A stretch of DNA of 6,763 nt from Bacteroidales bacterium (GCA_017394765.1 JAFPXF010000020.1:1-6763); one strand, 5' to 3'; counted from the stretch's first letter, positions 1 to 6,145 are shown. Made by a program: numbers and translations. The notes: generated from the sequence alone by a model not told the origin.

Positions 1-1
1 C

Positions 2-1420
2 CTGCCGCTGAAGAAAGACATGCGCGTGGTGGTGCTTGGTGCCAATGCCGTCGACTCCACGATGATGTGGGGCAACTACAACGGCTATCCCACGCACACC
101 GTCACCATCCTCGAGGGCATTCGCCAGAAAGCCGCGCAGACACGCTTCGTGAAGGGTTGCGGCCTGACTCGCAACATCGCCGAGGAGAGCCTCTTCGGTG
201 AGATGACGACGCCCGACGGACTGCAGGGCATGCGTGTCACCTATTGGAATAACACCCAGCAGGAAGGCGCCCCCGTCACCAATGGCTACCACACACAAGG
301 CGTCGTGAAGGACAACGGCGGTGCAACGGTGTTTGCCCCGGGTGTGTCGCTTGAGAACTTCAGTGCACGCTATGAGGCCACGCTTACTCCGCGCGAGAGC
401 GGAAAGGCTCTCTTCACCCTCACCGGCGACGACGGCTATCGTGTCATCATCGATGGCGACACGCTGACGAAGCGCTGGGAGGTATGCCACCACCTGACCA
501 CTTTCGCCCGCGAGTTGCAACTCGAGGCCGGCCGCGCCTATAAGGTGCAGATCGACTATGTGCAGTTCAACGGCGTCGCACACCTCGACTTCGACCTCGT
601 GCGTCGTAGCCCGCTCTCTGTCGACGAAGTCCTGAAGCAGACTGCCGATGCCGACGTAGTGGTGTTCGTGGGTGGCATCTCGCCACGCCTCGAAGGCGAG
701 GAGATGCGCGTCAGCGAGGAGGGATTCCGTGGAGGCGACCGCACCAGCATCGACCTGCCGCGGGCACAGCGCGAAGTCCTCGAAGCCCTTCACAAGGCCG
801 GACGCCACGTGGTGTTCGTCAACTGCTCGGGCTCGGCCATCGGGTTGGAACGCGAGAGCCAGTGGGCCGATGCCATCCTGCAGGCGTGGTATCCCGGCGA
901 GCAGGGCGGCACAGCCGTTGCCGATGTGCTCTTCGGCGACTACAATCCTTCCGGCCGCCTGCCCATCACGTTCTATAAGAGCGTCAGCCAACTGCCCGAC
1001 TTCCTCGACTATCGTATGCGCGGGCGTACCTATCGTTATTTCACGGGCGACGCCCAGTATCCCTTCGGCTACGGACTCAGCTACACCACGTTCCGTTATG
1101 GCCGTCCGAAGTATAAGAACGGACAGCTCACCGTCGCCGTCACCAACACCGGAGAGCGCGCCGGCACGGAGGTGGTGCAGGTCTACATGCGCGATCTCGC
1201 CGATGCTGACGGACCGCTGAAGAGCCTGCGTGCCTACCAGCGTGTACAGCTGGCTCCGGGCGAGACGCGACAGGTGACCATCGACCTGCCCCGCGAGTGC
1301 TTCGAGGGTTGGGATGTAAACACCAACACCATCCGTGTCGTTCCCGGTCGCCATGAACTCATGGTGGGTGGCAGCAGCGCCGACAGCCAGCTCCAGCGCC
1401 TCACGGTAAAGGTAAAATAG
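2..1420 (+). CDS. GH3 family beta-glycosidase (beta-glucosidase/beta-xylosidase type) with PA14 insert, 5'-truncated by window edge
   Basis: This is the C-terminal part of a glycoside hydrolase family 3 enzyme, which releases terminal beta-linked glucose or xylose from plant oligosaccharides. The frame is already open at base 2 (LPLKKDM...), so the Met at 20 is internal; the first ~250-350 residues of a usual GH3, with the (alpha/beta)8 barrel and nucleophile Asp, lie upstream. Counting Met at 20 as 1: start of the GH3 C-terminal domain (RVVVLGANA, then NYNGYP near 20-25), PA14-like insert about 65-195, rest of the GH3 C domain about 196-350 including LEGEEM (Glu 225/227/228, where the acid/base Glu is expected), and EEGFRGGDR, then YPFGYGLSYTTF near 347 and a fibronectin-III-like domain about 370-460. 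It ends LTVKVK with no sorting tail. Domain identities rest on family knowledge. Substrate cannot be decided from this fragment; xylosidase and glucosidase are both plausible. The gene is clearly more GC-rich than the downstream operon. Confidence 0.93.
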   Translation: MPLKKDMRVVVLGANAVDSTMMWGNYNGYPTHTVTILEGIRQKAAQTRFVKGCGLTRNIAEESLFGEMTTPDGLQGMRVTYWNNTQQEGAPVTNGYHTQGVVKDNGGATVFAPGVSLENFSARYEATLTPRESGKALFTLTGDDGYRVIIDGDTLTKRWEVCHHLTTFARELQLEAGRAYKVQIDYVQFNGVAHLDFDLVRRSPLSVDEVLKQTADADVVVFVGGISPRLEGEEMRVSEEGFRGGDRTSIDLPRAQREVLEALHKAGRHVVFVNCSGSAIGLERESQWADAILQAWYPGEQGGTAVADVLFGDYNPSGRLPITFYKSVSQLPDFLDYRMRGRTYRYFTGDAQYPFGYGLSYTTFRYGRPKYKNGQLTVAVTNTGERAGTEVVQVYMRDLADADGPLKSLRAYQRVQLAPGETRQVTIDLPRECFEGWDVNTNTIRVVPGRHELMVGGSSADSQLQRLTVKVK

Positions 1421-1472
1421 CCGTCGATATTTTCAGAAAGTTCCAGAATGATTCATCATAACGGAATTTAAA

Positions 1473-1513
1473 CCGAAATTTTTCGGAAAAACGGAAACTG
1501 GCCTCGTTTTTTG
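1473..1513 (+). terminator. Possible Rho-independent terminator after the GH3 gene
   Basis: Two small stems follow the GH3 stop codon by about 50 bases. CCGAA/TTCGG pairs within 1473-1486, and AAAAACG (1487-1493) pairs with CGTTTTT (1505-1511) across an 11-base loop and runs into a T-rich tract. The second stem has the A-run/stem/T-run layout of a bidirectional intrinsic terminator but is only 7 bp and AT-rich. It overlaps the left arm of the larger inverted repeat at 1484-1576, so it may be part of that element rather than a dedicated terminator. Confidence 0.4.
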
Positions 1514-1576
1514 TTTTATGTCACGAAGCCCTTCAGAAGCATAAAACGGAAACACCCCCCAGTTTCCGTTTTTCCG
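1484..1576. repeat. 18-bp perfect inverted repeat made of TTTCCGTTTTTCCG units
   Basis: CGGAAAAACGGAAACTGG at 1484-1501 is the exact reverse complement of 1559-1576, with 57 bases between. A second perfect stem uses the same right arm: AAAACGGAAAC at 1543-1553 pairs with GTTTCCGTTTT at 1562-1572 over an 8-base, C-rich loop. The right arm can therefore pair with either of two left partners. The same TTTCCG-T(n)-CCGTT word recurs as a tandem duplication at 6573-6609. Confidence 0.85.
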
Positions 1577-1582
1577 TTATCA
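1512..1582 (+). repeat. Dispersed repeat A, copy 1
   Basis: This segment runs from TGTTTTATGTCACGAA through CCTTCAGAA, a C-run (CACCCCCCA), TTTCCGTTTTTCCG and TTATCA. The same ordered words occur at 6528-6613 (copy 2), which carries a second TTTCCG unit in place of the AAAACGGAAAC insert seen here. There is no coding potential. It is an intergenic repeat of unknown type. The copies diverge by substitutions and indels but share the same word order. Confidence 0.7.
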
Positions 1583-1591
1583 ATTTAAAAA

Positions 1592-1694
1592 AGGGAACGA
1601 TATACCTATTCTTTCCCCGCTTCGCTCTGAAAGCGTCCCTGCGGGCCGAGCGGACACAAAGACAGATGGAGGAAAGACCCCAGCGGGGTCTCAT
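1592..1694 (+). repeat. Dispersed repeat B, copy 1 (lacks the palindrome's right arm)
   Basis: From AGGGAACGATATACCT to GGGGTCTCAT this matches 6174-6272 along its whole length, with about a dozen differences and one 4-base gap by eye. It ends with hairpin AGACCCC (1675-1681) / GGGGTCT (1685-1691), loop AGC; copy 2 has the same hairpin with loop AAC. Copy 2 continues into a right arm that pairs back with its beginning. Copy 1 instead breaks off straight into acetyltransferase-like coding sequence, so it is truncated or recombined here. Confidence 0.82.
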
Positions 1695-1702
1695 GTGCTT
1701 AA

Positions 1703-1891
1703 CCCGTTCATGGCGTGGTGAGCGACGTGCTCGACGACTGTTTCCGCCGCACCCACAACATCCGCATCGACACCCACCGGCGCAACACCGCCATGCAGGG
1801 AGCGCTGAAGAAGTGTGGGTTCCAATATTGCGGCATCATCTATCTGCTCGACGGTGCCGAGCGCCTGGCGTTTCAGAAGGTCATGATATAG
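1703..1891 (+). pseudogene. GNAT N-acetyltransferase remnant (C-terminal third only)
   Basis: The frame open from 1703 to the TAG at 1889-1891 reads PVHGVVSDVLDDCFRRT, then NIRIDTHRRNTAMQGALKKC, GFQYCGIIYLLDGAERLAF and QKVMI. The pattern RIDTH-R-N-x-M-Q...L-x-K-x-GF-x-YCGIIYL-x-x-G-x-ER-L-A(F/Y)QK is the end of a common bacterial GNAT family, covering the last beta strands and the acetyl-CoA-side helix. Only about 62 codons remain. A stop (TAA at 1700-1702) closes the frame upstream and no ATG start is available; GTG codons at 1715 and 1718 would give an incomplete fold. Repeat B ends eight bases upstream, so the N-terminal two thirds were probably lost in the event that placed the repeat. 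Identification is by motif recognition, not a search. The substrate is unknown. Confidence 0.78.
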
Positions 1892-2051
1892 GAGATGGCG
1901 CGTGTACCATGCTTCTATGTCATTTCCGTAAATCATCGAAATTTCATTCCAACAATGCCATAAATTCCTATTTTATGTTTAAATTTTATTAAATCGTGTT
2001 ATTTTTTAATTATAATTGTTAACAAAAATACTGGTGTGTTGTTCTTTTTTG

Positions 2052-2059
2052 TATTTTTG
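2052..2059 (+). promoter_or_regulatory. Bacteroidetes -7 promoter box (TATTTTTG)
   Basis: TATTTTTG fits the TAnnTTTG consensus used by the Bacteroidetes primary sigma factor. Transcription would start near 2066, at the front of the structured region. A good -33 TTTG is not seen at the normal distance: TTG at 2039-2041 is too close, and CTGG at 2031-2034 is only a loose match. The surrounding sequence is T-rich, so chance matches are possible. Confidence 0.45.
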
Positions 2060-2065
2060 CAGCCG

Positions 2066-2461
2066 ACAAAGCCAGTTCGTGTCATCGGAGGACAGCAATG
2101 GTCGATGATTGCTAGGCTGGGCGGGTCACAACAAACATCGATGGAATCCTGCGGCTGAATACACCGTTTGTCAGGGCAGCCAAAGGGAAAAGGACGTTTT
2201 CTGAACGTTACTGTCTGTGTAGTCAAATCTCGCAAATTTGAATCTTCTCACAGAGGTAATGCAACGAAGCGTTCGCGTGGGTGTATTATATCTAGGCCTA
2301 TTCCTTGCTATTAGTGTGTTTTGCTGATAGCAATGTCTATACCTAATTATATAATGTCACTCGGCGTGGGCTGGCTTGCGTTGCTTATCCTTGAGAAGGG
2401 GCAATGCGAGAGCCTGACTACGGGGATAGGCGCGGAGGAACAAACTCCCACGTCTTTTTTT
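2066..2461 (+). ncRNA. Candidate structured RNA (unassigned family), start approximate
   Basis: The 3' half is convincingly folded. Arm 1: ATTATAT 2285-2291 with 2349-2355, AGG 2294-2296 with 2342-2344, TAT 2299-2301 with 2339-2341, and TTGCTAT 2305-2311 with ATAGCAA 2327-2333 (15-base loop). Arm 2: GGCT 2373-2376 with 2411-2414, GCGTTGC 2378-2384 with GCAATGC 2401-2407, and CCTT 2389-2392 with AAGG 2396-2399. CCCACG at 2447-2452 can close the structure with CGTGGG at 2276-2281, or more strongly with GGCGTGGG at 2363-2370, just before TCTTTTTTT. The 5' half has weaker stems: CAGCCG 2060-2065 with 2152-2157, AGCAAT...ATTGCT near 2094-2113, and ACGTT 2194-2198 with 2204-2208. The 5' end is inferred from the promoter box; the real RNA may start nearer 2240-2276. 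No tmRNA, RNase P or SRP RNA hallmarks were found. A 6S-like or family-specific small RNA is possible. Direction is inferred from the T-run and the promoter box. Confidence 0.45.
2363..2461 (+). terminator. Intrinsic terminator closing the RNA candidate
   Basis: GGCGTGGG (2363-2370) pairs with CCCACGTC (2447-2454) in eight pairs, one of them G-U, followed immediately by seven Ts (2455-2461). It encloses arm 2 of the RNA. A smaller alternative is GGAG (2434-2437) / CTCC (2445-2448). Either way the stem-plus-T-run marks a transcript end and separates this unit from the LRR operon. Confidence 0.6.
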
Positions 2462-2542
2462 ATTTCCAAAAAACAAACTGATTAAGAATGCGGAATTGGG
2501 GAGCAAGGATGCAGCCATAATTGTTACCTACAATGGAAAACT

Positions 2543-2577
2543 TTTGTATGCGATTGCATGCTTTTTTAATAATTTTG
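2543..2577 (+). promoter_or_regulatory. Promoter of the LRR / small-protein operon
   Basis: TTTG at 2543-2546 and TAATTTTG at 2570-2577 match the Bacteroidetes -33 and TAnnTTTG -7 boxes, with a 23-base spacer at the long end of the usual range. The predicted start is near 2584, giving a leader of about 115 bases. The spacer contains ATGC-GATT-GCAT (2548-2559), a small palindrome that could be an operator, though this is weak. Confidence 0.6.
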
Positions 2578-2653
2578 CACCCAGATAGCCTCATTGCGAA
2601 TTGGCGTCGGGGCTAAGATTTACGTGCAATATAAAAGCTCGCAAGCTGCGAAA

Positions 2654-2702
2654 AAAGGATAATCATGTACAATTAAAAAAACGAAAAATGACAATGGTAT
2701 GA
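2654..2702 (+). promoter_or_regulatory. Leader with two mini-ORFs ahead of the LRR gene
   Basis: The only good Shine-Dalgarno match in the leader (AAAGGA, 2654-2659) sits five bases before ATG 2665, which opens a three-codon frame (Met-Tyr-Asn-stop, 2665-2676). A second mini-frame (Met-Thr-Met-Val, ATG 2688, stop TGA 2700-2702) overlaps the LRR start codon as ATGA. The LRR start itself has only an A-rich stretch upstream, as is usual in Bacteroidetes. Whether the mini-ORFs are translated cannot be seen from sequence. Confidence 0.35.
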
Positions 2703-5689
2703 AAAAATTAGCGATTATGATGCTGATGCTCGTGACGAGCATTGGTGGCTGGGCTGCTACGCTTGACAGTCCCACGGCCGATCAAATCAAAGCATGTACT
2801 GACGGGACGCTCACCATCACCGGAACTCTTTCGGCAGATGCTATTGCAGCACTGAAAGAGCTGAAGGCCGAAGTGAAGAATGTGCTCCTGAATCAGGCTA
2901 CTATTGATGCTGGTGTCGAGAACCCAGACTTCACTTTCAACAGCACCACGGTCGAGAACATTGTCTTGCCGAAGGATATGGACGAGGTAAAGGCTGAGTG
3001 GTTCAGCGGCTGTACGAATTTGAATGCCGCAATGTCGTATTCATCTGACGGAAAGACGGTGAAAGCTTTTGTGCACAAGGCAGGGACTTTGCGTGCGACT
3101 ATGAATATAATTTCTGAACTGACTCGGAGTACCATTAAAGAGGCAATCTTGTCAGGAAACATCACGAAAGAAGACCTGACAAACCAAAGTGGAGATTCAA
3201 ATGCTTTTGACGGTTGCCACATTAAACATTATGATTTGTCAAAAGCAACACTTTCCTCATCAGACGATTTGGTTTATGCAGGATGTGACGGTTGGCAAAA
3301 CGCCAGCTTTTTGGAACAATTGGAATTGCCTTTGAACCTTACCGCAATTCCTGAAAACTGCTTTCTAGGATGTGTTAACCTGACACAATTGTATCTGCCC
3401 TCCTCCATTACAAAAATCGGTGCAAATGCTTTCAGTATGTGTAATTCTTTGGAAACGGTTGAGTTTGGTAAGGGCTTCACTTCCTTAAATTTCGCAAGCG
3501 GTGTTTTTTATAAAAACCACTCTTTGAAGCATGTTGTGCTGCCTGAAGGTCTGCAAAATATCGGCGATGGCATGTTTAATCAATGTACAAGTTTGGAATC
3601 CATTCGACTGCCGAACTCATTGCAGCACATTGGCAAAGATGCTTTCAAGCAATGTGAATCACTCGCCTACCTAACGATACCTGCCAGCGTGAAGACCATT
3701 GGCGACGCAGCATTTGCAAACTCTGGTATCAAGGATATTTATCTAATGGCGCAGACGGTGGAAGAACTTCCCTATATCGATGAGAATGCTTTTGGCGATA
3801 CGCCGTTTACAGGAAACAACTCTCTCGCCATTGACATCAACATATTTGCAGATCGTCTGAAAAAGCTGATAGATCGCGGTAAGATAGAGGGATATACAAA
3901 TCCTGACGTGGTTGATAGTTGGAAGACAACCGGCAATTATGGTCCAGACAACATGTTCGATAAAAGAGTGATGGCACTCCTTCCTACGGAGGAAGTTGAA
4001 GATGTCTATCGTTCTTTATTTGAAGGCAAACCTACCATCGCATACCTTCACTATCCGAAAGTAGACTCCGAGGGTAATCCAACAGAACTGAGTCGTTTTA
4101 TTGATGGCAATCCGTGGAAAGGGCAGAGCGGTAAGCTCGATGGCCTTGGAGGATTCTATAGTCAGGGACAAACGTATGACGGTGGTACTAGGACTTGGTA
4201 CAGACCGATTGACGAAGAAAGTCCGCGCCTGGAAAATGCCGATCACCTTTCTGAGGCTTATGGCATAGGTCCCGATGCTGCTGGTAATTATTGGCCTGAT
4301 ACGAACCATAAAGATCAAATTTTGAGAACTGAATTTGCTAAAATGGACAACTGGGTAGATGATGAGACAACGATAAGTGAATCTAACGATCCCTTCGGCG
4401 GCCAATACAGGGGCTATTCAAAATATTATTGGCGCAACTTCCTACTTCAGTCGGGTTATGACCCGCAAAACGACGAGGTTTTCTCAAAGTGGATGGACGA
4501 CACGTGGTACACCATCTGCTTCCCGTTCGACCTGACTGATGAGCAGCTGGAGGCCGCTTTCCAGTCGAACCGCTTCAACATTGCCGAGTTCTCAGGTGCT
4601 GCCATCTATCCGGAAACGAAGCAGAATAGTCAAGGTGAGAACGTGGAAGTGAAGAACCTCGTGCTGTGCTTCACCACGATTGCCTATACTTGGTATATGG
4701 ATAAATATGGAGCTGTTTACGACCGGGTAAAGAATGGCGACACAAAATCTTACTATCATGCTGAGCGTGTGAAACAGGCAGACGGATCTTGGAAACTGAC
4801 AAGGACATCAAGCACTCCTATTTCTTCTTCAGGCGAAGATAAGGATATTTACGAATCGATAGAAGGTATCCTTGCCATTGCCGGCCACCCCTACATGCTG
4901 CATCCCTACCGCGTGGAGAATTTGGACGGAGGAAAGTCTTTGTGCACAATACCGAAGATCACATACAAGCATAACTACAACCGTCGTGGGTCGATGGATC
5001 CTGAAACGTTGGCATCAACGATGGCAGCCATGGCAGCGATGTACAACAACGAGGCTGTGACTCGTCCGTTGAGCCGGTTGAAGAGCGGTGAGGAATATAC
5101 CGATGATTTCTTCACGGATGAGAATGACGATATCACAGAAGGTCACGGTCAGACTGCAAACAAAGGACGCTATGAAAAGCTTGCGGATGCCGGGATTGGA
5201 ACATACACCTTCAAGGGCACTTACCTGCCTTCAAATAGTGACAAGTTTGCATGCGACACAAAGACAGAAGAACCGATTCCTTACGGAGCTTACTTCCTCG
5301 GCGTGGCCAGTGGTACGAAGTATCCGCAGTTCTTCCGCGAAGTCAATACAAACAGCAGCCGCACGACGGGCCTCTGGAAGCAGTACACGGCTATCATCCA
5401 GCCCAATGCAGGTGCTGCTGCATGGGAAGCCGAGAATCTGAACCAGCCGACTGGCTCTGCCGGTGCCAAAGGCATGAGCATGCTGTTTGGCGACTTCGGA
5501 GATGCTGAGGAGGTTACCCCCGATGCCATCGAGGAAATCATTGCCGATGCAGAAGAGAAAGGCCAGCAGGTGGAACGCATGAATATCATCGTGAACATCA
5601 ATGGCCAGGTGGTGCGTCAGGGAACTGAAGTGAACGGTCTGCCCACAGGTATCTATATTGTGAACGGTAAGAAGTATTTCGTGAAGTAA
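2699..5689 (+). CDS. BspA-like leucine-rich-repeat exported surface protein, 996 aa
   Basis: Residues 1-20 form a clear signal peptide (MKKLAIMMLMLVTS..., cleavage probably after WAA); there is no lipobox Cys. A degenerate LRR-like part lies near 59-110. Residues about 200-371 hold five to six TpLRR/BspA-type repeats (LRR_5), recognisable as LP-x-x-(V/L)-x-x-I-x-x-x-(A/M)F-x-x-C-x-x-L, for example LYLPSSITKIGANAFSMC. Residues 372-600 are not recognised. WYTICFPFDLTDEQ near 603 and AGHPYML near 728 are motifs I associate with beta-rich modules of Prevotella surface proteins. The last 36 residues (961-996; NINGQVV, LPTGIYIVNGKKYFVK) resemble the end of a type IX secretion sorting domain but are shorter than a full one. 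BspA relatives bind host proteins or other bacteria; function here is inferred. ATG 2699 is chosen because the signal peptide starts there and the frame is closed by TAA at 2660-2662 with no earlier ATG. The next gene follows after 45 bases. Confidence 0.92.
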   Translation: MKKLAIMMLMLVTSIGGWAATLDSPTADQIKACTDGTLTITGTLSADAIAALKELKAEVKNVLLNQATIDAGVENPDFTFNSTTVENIVLPKDMDEVKAEWFSGCTNLNAAMSYSSDGKTVKAFVHKAGTLRATMNIISELTRSTIKEAILSGNITKEDLTNQSGDSNAFDGCHIKHYDLSKATLSSSDDLVYAGCDGWQNASFLEQLELPLNLTAIPENCFLGCVNLTQLYLPSSITKIGANAFSMCNSLETVEFGKGFTSLNFASGVFYKNHSLKHVVLPEGLQNIGDGMFNQCTSLESIRLPNSLQHIGKDAFKQCESLAYLTIPASVKTIGDAAFANSGIKDIYLMAQTVEELPYIDENAFGDTPFTGNNSLAIDINIFADRLKKLIDRGKIEGYTNPDVVDSWKTTGNYGPDNMFDKRVMALLPTEEVEDVYRSLFEGKPTIAYLHYPKVDSEGNPTELSRFIDGNPWKGQSGKLDGLGGFYSQGQTYDGGTRTWYRPIDEESPRLENADHLSEAYGIGPDAAGNYWPDTNHKDQILRTEFAKMDNWVDDETTISESNDPFGGQYRGYSKYYWRNFLLQSGYDPQNDEVFSKWMDDTWYTICFPFDLTDEQLEAAFQSNRFNIAEFSGAAIYPETKQNSQGENVEVKNLVLCFTTIAYTWYMDKYGAVYDRVKNGDTKSYYHAERVKQADGSWKLTRTSSTPISSSGEDKDIYESIEGILAIAGHPYMLHPYRVENLDGGKSLCTIPKITYKHNYNRRGSMDPETLASTMAAMAAMYNNEAVTRPLSRLKSGEEYTDDFFTDENDDITEGHGQTANKGRYEKLADAGIGTYTFKGTYLPSNSDKFACDTKTEEPIPYGAYFLGVASGTKYPQFFREVNTNSSRTTGLWKQYTAIIQPNAGAAAWEAENLNQPTGSAGAKGMSMLFGDFGDAEEVTPDAIEEIIADAEEKGQQVERMNIIVNINGQVVRQGTEVNGLPTGIYIVNGKKYFVK

Positions 5690-5721
5690 TTGAAGTATAA
5701 AACTGTGAAGAATTAAATAAT

Positions 5722-5726
5722 AGGAG
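5722..5726 (+). promoter_or_regulatory. Shine-Dalgarno site of the 79-aa gene
   Basis: AGGAG lies eight bases before ATG 5735. Such a clear site is unusual for Bacteroidetes and supports real translation of the short downstream gene. Confidence 0.7.
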
Positions 5727-5734
5727 AAAAAAAC

Positions 5735-5974
5735 ATGAAGCGATATACACAACCTGCAATAGAAATTATTACGAACGTACTGACCGCTGACCCCATTGCT
5801 GCCTCACCGGAAACGATGAAGGGCGACGACTATTTCCGTTGGGGCAATGGTAATGACTCTTATGGAAATAATCTCTGGGTGAACGAAGGGCAGACAAGCA
5901 CTCTTGATATGGGTGGCGACGATAATGGCACGATTGACTCTCGTGCTAAAGGTGCTATCCTATGGGATGACTAG
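5735..5974 (+). CDS. Small acidic protein of unknown function, 79 aa, co-operonic with the LRR protein
   Basis: I cannot assign a function. The start MKRYTQPAIEIITNV and the end DSRAKGAILWDD fit a recurrent pattern of short Bacteroidales proteins: 'K-x-Y-x-x-P-x-(I/V)-(E/K)-(V/I)' at the N-terminus, a small-residue/Ser segment near 18-25 (here ADPIAASPE), a variable Gly/Asn/Asp-rich middle (about 29-65), and an aromatic-acidic end such as WDD. That pattern is from memory and is not verified by search. There is no Cys, no membrane segment, no standard signal peptide and no double-Gly leader. The protein is acidic and probably poorly ordered. It lies 45 bases after the LRR gene with a strong ribosome site and no terminator between, so they are probably co-transcribed. 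A secreted partner, a peptide precursor or an assembly factor for the LRR protein are all conceivable; none is shown. Confidence 0.8.
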   Translation: MKRYTQPAIEIITNVLTADPIAASPETMKGDDYFRWGNGNDSYGNNLWVNEGQTSTLDMGGDDNGTIDSRAKGAILWDD

Positions 5975-6062
5975 TTGTTAATTATAGAATTACTCATAAT
6001 CGAATTAATTTTTAGTTGAAGTCTTTACGTTGTAATGCCAAGCGGGCATACAGGTAACGACG

Positions 6063-6098
6063 ATAACGCGCCCTGACCGTGAGGCTTGGGCGCGTTAT
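6063..6098 (+). terminator. Operon terminator hairpin (11-bp perfect stem)
   Basis: ATAACGCGCCC (6063-6073) pairs perfectly with GGGCGCGTTAT (6088-6098). Within the 14-base loop CC-GTGA-GG can pair again and would be capped by a GNRA (GUGA) tetraloop. It lies 88 bases after the stop of the 79-aa gene. The tail (TATTATTGGGG) is only weakly T-rich, so it may act as an RNA-stabilising 3' hairpin or a bidirectional terminator as much as a strict intrinsic terminator. Confidence 0.6.
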
Positions 6099-6126
6099 TA
6101 TTGGGGATGATGAAGGTTTTATTTAA

Positions 6127-6145
6127 CACGAATTACCACGAATTA
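6127..6145. repeat. CACGAATTA direct repeat
   Basis: CACGAATTA occurs at 6127-6135 and again at 6137-6145, a 10-base period, in AT-rich sequence just upstream of repeat B. I have the impression that similar CACGAATTA runs are frequent between genes in Bacteroidales. No function can be given. Confidence 0.6.

Larger units (their letters stand above)
1892..2698. other. 807-bp non-coding region between the GNAT remnant and the LRR operon
   Basis: No credible protein gene was found on either strand. 1892-2050 is AT-rich and featureless. 2052-2059 is a promoter-like -7 box. 2060-2235 holds several short stems. 2276-2461 is a strongly structured segment ending in seven Ts (candidate RNA). 2462-2540 shows nothing clear. 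2543-2577 is a promoter-like pair of boxes. 2584-2698 is the leader of the LRR gene. Confidence 0.75.

Noticed and set aside
672..1220. 182-codon + strand open frame inside the GH3 gene
   Set aside because: Out-of-frame shadow of a GC-rich gene; Arg/Ser/Pro-rich translation with no motif, fully covered by the well-supported GH3 frame.
1691..1936. 81-codon minus-strand open frame over the acetyltransferase remnant
   Set aside because: The + strand reading of the same bases gives a clear GNAT C-terminus, so this frame is its antisense shadow.
1999..2235. 78-codon minus-strand open frame in the non-coding region
   Set aside because: No ribosome site, no motif, a low-complexity end, and it overlaps the promoter box and stems of the RNA candidate.
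2066..2461. Retron msr-msd, tmRNA, RNase P RNA or SRP RNA
   Set aside because: No reverse transcriptase nearby; no tRNA-like CCA end or tag ORF; no GAGGAAAGTCC-type P RNA core; no SRP GGAAGG/AGCA loop pattern. Left as unassigned.
5231..5752. 173-codon minus-strand open frame opposite the end of the LRR gene
   Set aside because: Lies antisense to a coding region with clear protein motifs; no recognisable domain, and it crosses the end of one gene and the start of the next.
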